A DNA stretch of 64,000 bases from Xanthobacter oligotrophicus (GTDB taxonomy: Bacteria > Pseudomonadota > Alphaproteobacteria > Rhizobiales > Xanthobacteraceae): NCBI RefSeq assembly GCF_008364685.1, contig NZ_VTTL01000002.1:1-64000 (forward strand). The letters are read 5' to 3'. The position numbers were made by a program, and so were the translations under genes. Of the stretch, positions 42,008-50,886 are shown piece by piece. Numbering within the stretch: the first letter of the stretch is position 1; every line of letters starts with the position of its first letter. Below the pieces are notes generated by a model, which saw nothing but the letters and a program-made list of their open reading frames with translations, did no database searches and was not told where the DNA came from.

Positions 42008-44182
42008 ATGCCCGACCTTCTCATTGAACTCTTCTCCGAGGAAATCCCCGCCCGCATGCAGGCCCAGGCGGCCGAGCAGCTCAGGAAGCTCGTCACCGAC
42101 GCGCTGGTGGAACGGGGCCTGCTCTATGAGGGCGCGAAGGCCTTCGTGACCCCGCGCCGGCTGGCGCTAGCGGTGCACGGCCTGCCCGGCCGGCAGGCGG
42201 ACCAGCGCGAGGAGAAGAAGGGCCCGCGCGTGGGCGCGCCGGAAGGCGCCATCGCCGGCTTCCTGAAATCGGCGGGACTCGCCTCCATCGATCAGGCCAG
42301 CGTGCAGAGCGACCCCAAGAAGGGCGATTTCTATGTGGCCGTGGTGGAGAAGGCCGGCCGCCCCACCCCCGAGGTGATCGCGGAGATCATCCCCGCCATC
42401 ATCCGCAGCTTCCCCTGGCCGAAATCCATGCGCTGGGGCTCGGGAAGCCTGCGCTGGGTGCGGCCGCTGCATTCCATCGTCGCCACCTTCGGGGCGGAGG
42501 GGGACGAGCCGGAGGTGGTGCGCTTCGAGGTGGACGGCATCGTCTCCTCCAACGTCACCTACGGCCACCGCTTCCTCGCCCCCGCACCGATCACGGTGAA
42601 GCGGCTGGACGACTGGATGGCCAAGCTCGAGGCCGCGAAAGTCGTTGTCGATCGCGACCGCCGCAAGGACATCATCCTCAACGATGCCAAGGACCTGGCG
42701 CTGGCCAACGGGCTGGAGCTGGTGGAGGACGAGGGGCTGCTGGACGAGGTGGCGGGGCTGGTGGAATGGCCCGTGGTGCTCATGGGATCGTTCGAGGAGC
42801 GCTTCCTCGATATCCCGGATGAAGTCATCCGCGCCACCATCCGCGCCAACCAGAAGTGCTTCGTGCTGAAGAACCCGAAGACCGGGCGCCTCGCCAACCG
42901 CTTCCTGCTCATCTCGAATCTCGTGGCGAGCGACGGCGGCGCGGCCATCGTCGCCGGCAACGAGCGCGTCATCCGCGCGCGGCTGTCGGATGCCAAATTC
43001 TTCTGGGATACGGACCGGGTGAACGGGCTGGAAAGCCGGATGCCCCGGTTCCAGTCCATCACCTTCCACGAGAAGCTGGGCTCGCAGGCCGAGCGCATCG
43101 AGCGGATCCGCCGCCTCGCGGTGGAGATCGCGCCGAAGGTGGGCGCCGTGCCGGCGCTGGCCGAGGACGCGGCGCTGTTCTGCAAGGCGGACCTGCTCAC
43201 CGAGGTGGTGGGCGAGTTCCCCGAGCTTCAGGGCCTCATGGGCCGCTATTACGCGCAGGACGAGGGGCTGGCCCCGGAAGTCGCCGCCGCCTGCGAGGAG
43301 CACTACAAGCCGCAGGGCCCCGGCGACCGGGTGCCCACGGCGCCTGTCTCCATCGCCGTCGCGCTGGCGGACAAGATCGACACTTTGGAAGCGTTTTGGG
43401 CGATCGATGAGAAGCCGACTGGCTCGAAGGATCCCTACGCACTGCGCCGCTCGGCACTTGGCGTGATCAGGACTATTCTTGAGAACGGCTTGCGCTTGCA
43501 CTTGGTTGATCTGTTTGATGCAGCCTGTGATTATCGGCTGTCCCAGATCGCCTCGCGGCCGTCCGAGGAAACGGGCTCCGGTGAGCTCCGCTTGACTGTA
43601 AGGATCGTTGGAAAAATCAGCGCTGAGTTCGCGGGGCGGCACGTGGCGTCGCACGCCATCGACCTCCTCTCCTTCTTCGCCGATCGCCTGAAAGTCCACC
43701 TGCGCGAGCATGGTGCCCGCCACGACCTCGTGGATGCGGTCTTCGCCCTCGAGGGGCAGGACGACCTGTTCCTGCTGGTGGAGCGCATGACTGCGCTGGC
43801 CCGCTTCCTCGATACCGAGGACGGCAAGACGCTGCTGGCCGGCTATCGCCGCGCGGTGAACATCCTGCGCATCGAGGAGAAGAAGGACGGCCGCGCCTTC
43901 ACCGGCCCCACCAATTCCACCCTCTTCAAGGAGCCGGCGGAAGACCACCTCGCCGACGCCATCGAGCAGGTGAAGTCGCGCGTCGCCGCCGCCGTGGCAA
44001 AGGAAGACTTCGAGACCGCCATGACCGCCCTCGCGGACCTGCGCGCCCCCGTGGACGCCTTCTTCGACGCGGTCACGGTGAATGATCCAGACCCGGCCCT
44101 GCGCGAGAACCGCCTGAAGCTGCTGGATGAAATCCGCGCCGCCACCCGCGGCATCGCCGATTTCGACCGCATCGGCGGCTGA
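42008..44182 (+). CDS. glyS: Glycyl-tRNA synthetase beta subunit
   Basis: A 724-residue subunit that binds tRNA in tetrameric GlyRS. The start [20 protein letters not shown] is typical; the upstream TTG at 41990 is an alternative. Later landmarks are FPKSMRWG-like [45 protein letters not shown] and [20 protein letters not shown]. The C-terminal anticodon-binding-like part ends in [16 protein letters not shown]. Between about 43385 and 43640 the codon use becomes visibly less GC-rich (TTG, TTT, TGT, ATT, AGG) than on either side while the reading frame stays intact, suggesting a recombined patch. Confidence 0.96.
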   Translation: MPDLLIELFSEEIPARMQAQAAEQLRKLVTDALVERGLLYEGAKAFVTPRRLALAVHGLPGRQADQREEKKGPRVGAPEGAIAGFLKSAGLASIDQASVQSDPKKGDFYVAVVEKAGRPTPEVIAEIIPAIIRSFPWPKSMRWGSGSLRWVRPLHSIVATFGAEGDEPEVVRFEVDGIVSSNVTYGHRFLAPAPITVKRLDDWMAKLEAAKVVVDRDRRKDIILNDAKDLALANGLELVEDEGLLDEVAGLVEWPVVLMGSFEERFLDIPDEVIRATIRANQKCFVLKNPKTGRLANRFLLISNLVASDGGAAIVAGNERVIRARLSDAKFFWDTDRVNGLESRMPRFQSITFHEKLGSQAERIERIRRLAVEIAPKVGAVPALAEDAALFCKADLLTEVVGEFPELQGLMGRYYAQDEGLAPEVAAACEEHYKPQGPGDRVPTAPVSIAVALADKIDTLEAFWAIDEKPTGSKDPYALRRSALGVIRTILENGLRLHLVDLFDAACDYRLSQIASRPSEETGSGELRLTVRIVGKISAEFAGRHVASHAIDLLSFFADRLKVHLREHGARHDLVDAVFALEGQDDLFLLVERMTALARFLDTEDGKTLLAGYRRAVNILRIEEKKDGRAFTGPTNSTLFKEPAEDHLADAIEQVKSRVAAAVAKEDFETAMTALADLRAPVDAFFDAVTVNDPDPALRENRLKLLDEIRAATRGIADFDRIGG

Positions 44183-44206
44183 CGCTCCGGCCCGAGCCGC
44201 TCAACA

Positions 44207-44237
44207 AAAAGCCCCGGAGCAGCGCTCCGGGGCTTTT
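44207..44237. terminator. Bidirectional terminator between glyS and the TRAP binding protein gene
   Basis: A 10-bp stem, GCCCCGGAGC (44211-44220) and GCTCCGGGGC (44224-44233), with a 3-base loop. It is flanked by AAAA on the left and TTTT on the right, so it can end transcripts from both sides. Confidence 0.9.
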
Positions 44238-44259
44238 CTCGTCAGCGAAGGCGGATGGC

Positions 44260-45351
44260 TCAGCCGCGGGTGCGGGCGCGCACCATGAAGTCGTCATAGG
44301 TGAACTCGACGATCTGCCACCACAGATAGGCGTTGTTGCGGAACGCCTTCATGTCCTCATAGACCTTCTTGAAGTCTTCGTTCTTGGCAGCGATGTCGTC
44401 ATAAAGCTGGTGCGACGCCTTGTAGGCGGCGTCCATCACATCGCTGGGGTAGCGGCGCAGCTGGGTGCCGGCCTTCACCAGGCTCTGCACCGCGATGGGG
44501 TTCTTGGCATCGTAGCTTGCGAGCATGCTCTCGTTGGCCTGCGCCATGGCGGCGGTGAGCGCGGCGCGGTAATTCTTCGGCAGCTCGGCCAATTTCTCCT
44601 GATTGACGAAGAAGTTCAGCGCCGCCGAGCCCTCCCACCAGCCGGGGAAATAATAATACTGCGCCACCTTGTAGAGGCCGAGGCGCTCGTCGTCATAGGG
44701 GCCGACCCATTCGGCGGCGTCGATGGTACCCTTTTCAAGCGCCGGATAGATATCGCCGCCGGCGAGCTGCTGCGGCACCACGCCAAGCTTGGCCAAGACC
44801 TGCCCGCCGATGCCGGCGATGCGCATCTTGAGGCCCTGCAGATCGGCCACAGTCTTGATTTCCTTGCGGAACCAGCCGCCCATCTGGCCGCCGGTGTTGC
44901 CGCCGGGGAACATCACCACGCCGTACTTCTTGTAGAAGTCGTTCATCAGGGGCAGGCCGTTCCCGAACAGGAACCAGGCGTTGATCTGGCGGGCGTTGAG
45001 GCCGAACGGCACGGCGGTGCCGAAGCCGAAGGTGGGGTCCTTGCCCACATAATAATAAGACGCCGAGTGGCTCATCTCGACGGTCTTGTTCTGGGTGGCA
45101 TCCAGCGCCTGCAGGCCGGGGACGATCTCGCCCGCCGCGAATATCTGGATCTGGAACTTGCCGTCGGTGATGTCGGACACCTGCTTCGCCATCAGCTCGG
45201 AGGCGCCGTAGATGGTGTCCAGCGACTTGGGGAAGGAGGAGGCGCAGCGCCATTTCACTTCCGGCGCCGACTGGGCGATGGCCGGCATGGCGACAGCGGC
45301 AGACGCGGCAACGCCCGCACCCGCGGCAGTCAGGAAATCACGGCGTTTCAT
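44260..45351 (-). CDS. TRAP transporter substrate-binding protein (DctP/TakP type), Tat-exported
   Basis: A 363-residue periplasmic binding protein. The N-terminus is a twin-arginine signal (KRRDFLTAAGAGVAASAAVA). The mature protein has the TRAP markers WRCASSFPKSLDTIYGASEL, the middle region LKMRIAGIGGQVLAKLGVVP with the ligand-binding arginine, and GTIDAAEWVGPYDDERLGLY. The start and the AAEWVGP motif resemble TakP-like proteins for 2-oxo acids. No DctQ/DctM membrane genes are next to it, so it must serve a transporter encoded elsewhere. Confidence 0.9.
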   Translation of the reverse strand: MKRRDFLTAAGAGVAASAAVAMPAIAQSAPEVKWRCASSFPKSLDTIYGASELMAKQVSDITDGKFQIQIFAAGEIVPGLQALDATQNKTVEMSHSASYYYVGKDPTFGFGTAVPFGLNARQINAWFLFGNGLPLMNDFYKKYGVVMFPGGNTGGQMGGWFRKEIKTVADLQGLKMRIAGIGGQVLAKLGVVPQQLAGGDIYPALEKGTIDAAEWVGPYDDERLGLYKVAQYYYFPGWWEGSAALNFFVNQEKLAELPKNYRAALTAAMAQANESMLASYDAKNPIAVQSLVKAGTQLRRYPSDVMDAAYKASHQLYDDIAAKNEDFKKVYEDMKAFRNNAYLWWQIVEFTYDDFMVRARTRG

Positions 45352-45513
45352 GGATGGCTCCCTAGACTTCTTGGCGGCTCAGCCTCTCGCAAGGGCTGGC
45401 ATACCGTTGTTCTAGAGCACCCCGTCGCCCGCTGGCAACGCACGCCGGCGGGATCACGGCCCGCCTTATCCTAAAGTCAAGGAAGCTTGGCCGCGTGTCC
45501 CCCTCGGGAGGAC

Positions 45514-45546
45514 GCGCCACGGCCGGGCAATGCCCGGCCGTGGCGC
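45514..45546 (-). terminator. Strong hairpin after the mrp gene
   Basis: A perfect 15-bp stem (GCGCCACGGCCGGGC at 45514-45528; complement at 45532-45546) with a 3-base loop, only 8 bases past the mrp stop codon. No T-tract follows on the minus strand. It could act with Rho or protect the 3' end. Confidence 0.65.
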
Positions 45547-45554
45547 CCGTCGCC

Positions 45555-46715
45555 TCACTCGATGACGATGCGCGGGGCCTGCTTGCTGGACGAGGTGACG
45601 CGATCCAGCGCCGCCTTCACCCCCTGCGCCACATGGCGATAGGCGGTGGCCTGCGGGCTCTGGGGATCGGACACCACGATGGGCAGGCCCGCGTCCGACA
45701 TCTCGCGGATGCGCATGTGCAGCGGGATCTCCCCCAGGAAGGGCACGCCCATCTTGTCCGCCTCGGCATGGGCGCCCCCATGGCCGAAGATGTCGGACCG
45801 CCCGCCGCAATGGGGGCAGATGAAGTGGGACATGTTCTCCACCACGCCGAGGATGGGAATGTTCACCTTCTCGAACATGGCCACCCCGCGCCGCGCATCG
45901 ATGAGGGCGAGGTCCTGCGGGGTGGAGACGATGACGGCGCCGGCAAGGTTCACCTGCTGGGCCATGGTGAGCTGGGCATCGCCGGTGCCGGGGGGCATGT
46001 CCACCACCAGCACGTCGAGGGGGCCCCACTTCACTTCCTTCAGCATCTGCGAGATGGCGGACATGACCATGGGCCCGCGCCAGATCATCGGCGTGTCTTC
46101 CTCCACCAGGAAGCCGATGGACATGAGCTGGAGACCGAAATTCTCCAGCGGGATCATGGTGCGGCCGTCTTCCGTGGTCTCCGGCTTCTGGGCGACGCCG
46201 GAAAGGCGCGGCACCGAGGGGCCGTAGATGTCGGCGTCGAGCAGGCCCACCTTGAGGCCCATGTCGCGCAGGGCGAGGGCGAGGTTGATGGAGGTGGTGG
46301 ACTTGCCCACGCCGCCCTTGCCCGAGGCCACGGCGATGATGGAGGCGACGCCCGGCACCGAGATGCCGCGCGGGGCCGGCGCGCCATGGCCATGGCCATG
46401 TCCGTGTCCGTGCCCGTGCCCGTGGGCGGCCTGGGGCGCGGGGGCCGGCGGGGCCATCTTGCGCTCGGCGGTGAGGGTCACCAGCGCCGAGACGACGCCG
46501 GGAACCGCCTTCACCGCATCCTCGGCGGCGGCGCGCACGCCTTCCCAGGCACGGGCCTGGGCCGGGTCCACATTGATGGAAAGATAGACCTTGCCGGAGG
46601 TGACCACCACGCCGGAGAGGGCGGGCGACACCGAGAGGGCGACGCCCTCCGGGGTGCGCACCGTGGCGAGGGTGGAGCGGACCAGGTCTTCGCTGAGTTC
46701 GGCTGTGTTGCTCAT
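45555..46715 (-). CDS. apbC: Mrp/ApbC-family iron-sulfur cluster carrier ATPase
   Basis: A 386-residue P-loop protein. The N-terminal ~100 residues are a MIP18-like (DUF59) domain. Then a linker contains seven His-Gly repeats. The ATPase domain has the deviant Walker A SGKGGVGKSTTSINL, LDADIYGPSVPRL, VVDMPPGTGDAQLTMAQQV and the Fe-S binding CPHCGGR. These proteins carry and transfer [4Fe-4S] clusters to target proteins in the cytosol. The start at 46715 gives the usual length. The His-Gly run is unusual and may bind metal or just be a flexible linker. Confidence 0.92.
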   Translation of the reverse strand: MSNTAELSEDLVRSTLATVRTPEGVALSVSPALSGVVVTSGKVYLSINVDPAQARAWEGVRAAAEDAVKAVPGVVSALVTLTAERKMAPPAPAPQAAHGHGHGHGHGHGHGAPAPRGISVPGVASIIAVASGKGGVGKSTTSINLALALRDMGLKVGLLDADIYGPSVPRLSGVAQKPETTEDGRTMIPLENFGLQLMSIGFLVEEDTPMIWRGPMVMSAISQMLKEVKWGPLDVLVVDMPPGTGDAQLTMAQQVNLAGAVIVSTPQDLALIDARRGVAMFEKVNIPILGVVENMSHFICPHCGGRSDIFGHGGAHAEADKMGVPFLGEIPLHMRIREMSDAGLPIVVSDPQSPQATAYRHVAQGVKAALDRVTSSSKQAPRIVIE

Positions 46716-47053
46716 GGTCTCAACTCTGTTGCCGGTCTCCCGCGCCGTCGAACGTTCCGGGGCAGGCGCGCGGAGCCAGTTTGGAATGAATGGAAGTTTC
46801 CAATTGATTCGCATGACAAGCTTCAACTTCAAAGCTCGAGATATGGGCGTTGATTAAAGGCTGGGCAAGGGTGGGCTGTCGCGGACAGGCCTCCAAAGAC
46901 CGTCACGGCCGGGCTTGACCCGGCCATCCACGCGGTGGGGGCGGGAACAGCTTTCGCAGGTCGGCACAAGCGGCACGGCGTGGATGCCCGGCACGAGGCC
47001 GGGCATGACCGCGTGAAGGAGCTGGCCCGCTTCCCCTCTCTCCCCCGAAGGAT
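46716..47053. other. Intergenic region of about 340 bases, with a palindromic element
   Basis: Contains the upstream region of mrp and the 3' flank of the UDG gene. The main feature is the repeat element at 46902-47009. AT-rich sequence near 46800-46860 may hold the mrp promoter. No gene is seen. Confidence 0.55.
46902..47009. repeat. Dispersed palindromic element, related to the one at 35742-35971
   Basis: The left end GTCACGGCCGGGCTTGACCC and the right end GAGGCCGGGCATGAC are inverted, imperfect copies; inside are GGCCATCCACGCGG and CGGCGTGGATGCCC. Translated, the minus strand reads VMPGLVPGIHAV, a phrase produced by a common alphaproteobacterial intergenic repeat. It is noncoding. Confidence 0.65.
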
Positions 47054-47731
47054 TCATCCGCCCCCACCCCGCCTCAGCGCGCGGGCGATGTCGGCTTGAA
47101 GTTGCGGCAGCAGGTCGGCTTCGAAGAAGGGGTTGCGCTTGAGCCAGCCGGTGTTGCGCCAGGAGGGATGCGGCAGCGTATAGACCGCCACCGGGTCCGC
47201 CAGCGCCATGCCGGCGGCGCGCACCTCCCGCCAGTGGTGCACGGTCTGGGTCAGGTTCGCCTTCAGGTGGGCGCCAAGGCCGAGCCGCGCCAGATGATAG
47301 GCCTGCGCCGGGCGGCCCACCGCCAGGATCAGCCGGAACGCCGGCAGGGTCGCGAACAAGGTGTCGTGCCAGGTGGTCGCGCATTCGCGCCGGGGCGGCA
47401 GGTCGCCGCCGGCGGCGTCCTGCCCCGGAAAGCAGAAGCCCATGGGGGCGATGGCGATGCGGGTGGCATCATAGAATTCGTCGTCGCTCACCCCCATCCA
47501 TTGGCGCAGCCGATCGCCGGAGGCGTCGGTGAAGGGCCGCCCGCTGGCATGCACCTTGGTGCCCGGCGCCTGGCTCGCCACCAGGATGACCGCCGTGGCC
47601 GACACCCGCAGCACCGGACGCGGGGCATGGGGGAGCGGGGCGCCGCGCGGCGCCTCCACGCACACCCGGCAGGCGCGGATGCGCGCCACCAGGGCGTCGA
47701 GGGCGGGTTCAGATGTCGAGTTCGAGCCCAT
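47054..47731 (-). CDS. Uracil-DNA glycosylase family protein
   Basis: A 225-residue protein of the UDG superfamily. The first catalytic motif is VASQAPGTKVHASGRPFTDA, similar to the GEAPG...GRPF motif of family 4/5 enzymes. The C-terminal motif is TLPHPSWRN, where the histidine stabilises the transition state. An N-terminal CRVC pair suggests a possible Fe-S site, but the full four-cysteine set of family 4 is not evident. It may excise uracil or related damage. The gene overlaps the metallo-hydrolase gene by 23 bases. Confidence 0.78.
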   Translation of the reverse strand: MGSNSTSEPALDALVARIRACRVCVEAPRGAPLPHAPRPVLRVSATAVILVASQAPGTKVHASGRPFTDASGDRLRQWMGVSDDEFYDATRIAIAPMGFCFPGQDAAGGDLPPRRECATTWHDTLFATLPAFRLILAVGRPAQAYHLARLGLGAHLKANLTQTVHHWREVRAAGMALADPVAVYTLPHPSWRNTGWLKRNPFFEADLLPQLQADIARALRRGGGG

Positions 47732-48452
47732 CCTCAGCCACGATGAAATGGGTGGTGTCCACCTCCCCCCGGCGCGCCCACATCTCGTCGCCCATATGGG
47801 TGAGCAGGATGCGCCGGGCGCCCAGGTCGGCGTGCCGGTCGGCGATGGTGCGGTAGGCAAGGTGGCCGTAGGGCTGTCCCTCGAAGGCGAAGCTCTCGCA
47901 GATGAACAGATCCGCCCCGTGGGCGATGGGCAGCAGCGCGTCGGTCCACTGGGTGTCGCCGGAGAAGGCGAGGGTGTGGGTGCCGTCCTCCAGCCGCAGG
48001 GCTGTGGAGGGCGCGCCGGAGGGGTGGACCACCGCGGCGGTGGTCAGGGTGAGGGGGCCGTGGCGGGAGGCGGAGCCGGGCTCCACCTCGGTCACGCTCC
48101 AGGCGAATCGCCAGTCGATCTCCCCCATGCCGGGGAACAGCACTTCCATGGCCGCCGTCAGCCGCGCCCGGGTTCCGGGCGGGCCGACGATGGCCAGCGA
48201 CCGCTCCCGAAGATGGACGTACTGCCCATCCAATAGGAGGAATGGAATACCACCGAAGTGATCTCCATGAAGGTGGCTGATGAACACCGTGTCGATGTCC
48301 GCCGAACTGATGTTGAACCTGTTGAAGTTCACGAGGGCGCTGGCGCCGAAGTCGAGGGTGGCCGTGTGCGCCTGTGAGGTCAGCAGGAAGCAGCTGTTGC
48401 CCCGCCCGCCGGAGCCGAACGCGTCGCCGCAGCCGACCACCTTTAGCTTCAT
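47709..48452 (-). CDS. MBL-fold metallo-hydrolase
   Basis: A 247-residue metallo-beta-lactamase-fold protein. The metal motif is FISHLHGDHFGGIPF, preceded by LDFGASALVNFNRF. Later come TLAFSGDTQWTDALLP (Asp) and LTHMGDEMW (His). It resembles the RNase Z/phosphodiesterase-like group; the substrate is unknown. It lies 4 bases after the GST gene and overlaps the UDG gene, so the three form one transcription unit. Confidence 0.85.
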   Translation of the reverse strand: MKLKVVGCGDAFGSGGRGNSCFLLTSQAHTATLDFGASALVNFNRFNISSADIDTVFISHLHGDHFGGIPFLLLDGQYVHLRERSLAIVGPPGTRARLTAAMEVLFPGMGEIDWRFAWSVTEVEPGSASRHGPLTLTTAAVVHPSGAPSTALRLEDGTHTLAFSGDTQWTDALLPIAHGADLFICESFAFEGQPYGHLAYRTIADRHADLGARRILLTHMGDEMWARRGEVDTTHFIVAEDGLELDI

Positions 48453-48456
48453 GATT

Positions 48457-49068
48457 TCAAGCCTTTGCGCTCGGACGGGCCGAGACGGACGCATGCCAAC
48501 GGGCAAGATTTTCGTGGGTGGGAGAAAGCGCCACGCGGATCACCCGCATGAAATCCACAGCCACCAGAAGCGTAATGTCCGCCACGGTGAAGCGATCGCC
48601 CGCAACGAACTCCCGGCAGGCCAGGGCTTCGTTGAAAAAGTCGAGTGCGGCCAATACCTTGGGCTTGTTCGCCTCGCCCCATTCCGGCACCTGCGGCACC
48701 TCCATGGCGGCCATGCCGGGATTGAGGTGCCGGAGCACCATCATGATGGGATAAAGCAGGTCCAGCTCCACCCGGCGCTGCCACATTTCCACCAGCCCCT
48801 GCTCCGTCGGCGTGTGGCCGAACAGGTTGGGCTCGGGCTGCAGCGCCTCGAAAAAGCGACAGATTGCAATGGTTTCGCAGATGACGGTGCCGTCATCCAG
48901 CGCCAATACGGGCACCCGCTGGCGGGGGTTGAGGCGGGTGAAGTCGTCCGACTTCTGCTCCAGCTTGGCGAGGTCCAGCTGCACGGTCGGAACCGAAATA
49001 CCCTTTTCCGCTAGGAAGATGCGGACGCGGCGCGGATTCGGCGCGCGACTCGAATCGTAAAGCTTCAT
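48457..49068 (-). CDS. Glutathione S-transferase family protein
   Basis: A 203-residue cytosolic GST. The thioredoxin-fold half starts MKLYDSSRAPNPRRVRIFLA with LNPRQRVPVLALDDG and the glutathione-binding ETIAICRFFE. The helical half ends with REFVAGDRFTVADITLLVAV, the conserved core of GSTs. GGAGG precedes the ATG at a somewhat long spacing. It is first in the unit GST, MBL hydrolase, UDG. Its substrate is unknown. Confidence 0.9.
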   Translation of the reverse strand: MKLYDSSRAPNPRRVRIFLAEKGISVPTVQLDLAKLEQKSDDFTRLNPRQRVPVLALDDGTVICETIAICRFFEALQPEPNLFGHTPTEQGLVEMWQRRVELDLLYPIMMVLRHLNPGMAAMEVPQVPEWGEANKPKVLAALDFFNEALACREFVAGDRFTVADITLLVAVDFMRVIRVALSPTHENLARWHASVSARPSAKA

Positions 49069-49195
49069 GCCCTTGGTGCCTCCAGCCTCGCCTTGTTTTA
49101 ACAAGCGAAAGACCATGCCTGTCCCGGCCATGCAAGGCCCCGCGGCGGGGTGGCGAAAGGCGAAGGCATGCGGTTGCGGCAGCCCTCCACACCGC

Positions 49196-49687
49196 TCAGG
49201 ACCGGTGGGGATGGGCCGCGCGCCAGTCCACCGGCGGCTGGAAGCTGCCGCCCCAGATGCCCCGCCCCGCCGCCCGCGCCTCAGCCTCCGCCCCGGCATA
49301 GGCGCGGCCGAGATAGGCCACAGCAAAGCCTTGCTGCGCCATATGTTCCGACAGATCCACACCGCCGGCCCGGCACAGCGCCAGCGGCCGGCCATACTTG
49401 TCGCGCCGGGATGCGGCGCAGGTCACCGGCCCCGCGCGCAGTGCCTCCTGGAGCACCCGGCGGGCCGCCTCGCCGCAGGCCCAGGGCTTCCCCGCCCGCA
49501 TGCACTCCTGCCTCAGCTCCGGGGCATCGATACCGGTCAGCCGCACGCGGGTGCCCGCGAGGTCCAGGGTGTCGCCATCCACAGCAAATGCATGTCCCTC
49601 CAACGTTTCCTCCCGGTTGAGCAGGCCCGCCAGAAGCGCGAGCGCGCCAAGGATCAGCGTCGCCATCACAAGGTCCTTGATGCGCAT
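49196..49687 (-). CDS. Thermonuclease (SNase)-like protein, membrane anchored
   Basis: A 163-residue protein. An N-terminal hydrophobic segment (LVMATLILGALALLAGLL) is a signal or anchor. The SNase domain follows: AFAVDGDTLDLAGTRVRLTG, IDAPELRQ and RRDKYGRPLALC, which keep the Arg, Glu and Arg of the staphylococcal nuclease active site. It ends in RAAGRGIWGGSFQPPVDWRA, usual for this group. It probably acts in the periplasm or outside on nucleic acid. Start chosen at 49687. Confidence 0.88.
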   Translation of the reverse strand: MRIKDLVMATLILGALALLAGLLNREETLEGHAFAVDGDTLDLAGTRVRLTGIDAPELRQECMRAGKPWACGEAARRVLQEALRAGPVTCAASRRDKYGRPLALCRAGGVDLSEHMAQQGFAVAYLGRAYAGAEAEARAAGRGIWGGSFQPPVDWRAAHPHRS

Positions 49688-49776
49688 GAGGCGGCCCTGA
49701 AAGGTTAAGGGGCCGGACTTTCGGCGAAGGCCCGTTAACCCCCCGTTAACCGCGACGGCCCCAGGTGTTGGGAGCA

Positions 49777-50883
49777 ATGATCCGTCTGGCCCGGCGCAGG
49801 TCTCTCCCCGGAGGCGCGCCGTCCGCGAAGGGCTCCTGCCGCATGTCCGGCCCCTTTTGCCCCCCGCTCGACGCCGCCGCCAGCTCCCCGCCGGAGCCCG
49901 CGGCGCAGGCGGCCGGACTCCCCCTCCCGCGTCCCCTGCCTCTGCCCCGCCCTGCCCGCAGCCTTGCCGGCCCATGGCTGGTCGCCGGTCTCGGCAGCTT
50001 CGGGATGGCGCTGGCGGGCGGCGCGTTGGCTGGAAGTCCCGGAGCCGTGGCCGGCGGCACGGCGGCACTGGTCGCCGCGAGCCTGCTCGTCCTGCGGTCC
50101 CAGCGGCTGGAGGCAGCCCTGCGCAAGGCCGAGGCTAAGGCCGAGGCGGCGGAGGTGGCGGCACGACAGGCGACGGCGGAAAACCTCGCCAAATCAAGGT
50201 TCCTGGCCGAGATGAGCCACGAGCTGCGCACCCCGCTCAACACGGTGATGGGCTTTTCCGAGATGATGGCGGACGAGGTGCTGGGCCCCCACCGGGTGCA
50301 GGCCTATGGCAGCTATGCGCGGGACATTCATGCGTCCGGCCAGCATCTTCTGGCCCTCGCCGACGACCTCCTCGACCTCGCCCGCATCGAGAGCGGCCAC
50401 CGCACCCTCATGGAAACGCCGGTACGGCTCGATGCCCTGGCGGAGGACTGCGTTGCCATGATGCGGCCCCTGGCCGCCGGCGCCCGCGTGACCCTGACCG
50501 CCGAAGTGACGGGAACGCCGCGCCTGTGGGGCGATGAGCGGGCGCTGCGCCAGATCGCCCTCAACCTCTTGGCCAATGCCGTGAAATTCACGCCGCACCA
50601 CGGCTCGGTGCATCTGCTGGCAGGCATCGGGGGGGATGGCGTGCCGTTCGTCGCGGTGGAGGACACCGGGCCGGGTATCGCCGAGCGCGAACTCCCGCTG
50701 GGGGCGGCCCATCCCCGAGAAAGCCGTGTCGACCTCGCCACCGGACGCGGCGCCGGGCTGGGACTTGCCATCGTGCGTGGCCTTGCGGGCCTGCACGGCG
50801 GCGCGCTGGCGCTGGAGCGCCGGCCGGGCGGCGGCACGCGGGCCGAAGTGACCTTCCCGCCCGCGCGCGCCCTTCAATCCTGA
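49777..50883 (+). CDS. Membrane-anchored sensor histidine kinase
   Basis: A histidine kinase of about 368 residues. A Pro/Ala-rich N-terminus leads into one hydrophobic region (SLAGPWLVAGLGSFGMALAG, then GSPGAVAGGTAALVAASLLV), a short coiled coil and the dimerisation domain with the phosphorylated histidine in FLAEMSHELRTPLNTVMGFS. The ATP-binding domain shows the N box (NLLANAVKF), G1 (EDTGPGIAE) and G2 (GAGLGLAIVRGL). No sensor domain is evident outside the membrane and no response regulator gene is adjacent. The start is uncertain: GTG 49765, ATG 49777 and ATG 49843 are all in frame. Confidence 0.85.
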   Translation: MIRLARRRSLPGGAPSAKGSCRMSGPFCPPLDAAASSPPEPAAQAAGLPLPRPLPLPRPARSLAGPWLVAGLGSFGMALAGGALAGSPGAVAGGTAALVAASLLVLRSQRLEAALRKAEAKAEAAEVAARQATAENLAKSRFLAEMSHELRTPLNTVMGFSEMMADEVLGPHRVQAYGSYARDIHASGQHLLALADDLLDLARIESGHRTLMETPVRLDALAEDCVAMMRPLAAGARVTLTAEVTGTPRLWGDERALRQIALNLLANAVKFTPHHGSVHLLAGIGGDGVPFVAVEDTGPGIAERELPLGAAHPRESRVDLATGRGAGLGLAIVRGLAGLHGGALALERRPGGGTRAEVTFPPARALQS

Positions 50884-50886
50884 GCT

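Noticed and set aside
42167-43948. A long minus-strand open frame opposite glyS
   Set aside because: A shadow of the glyS frame; no family resemblance.
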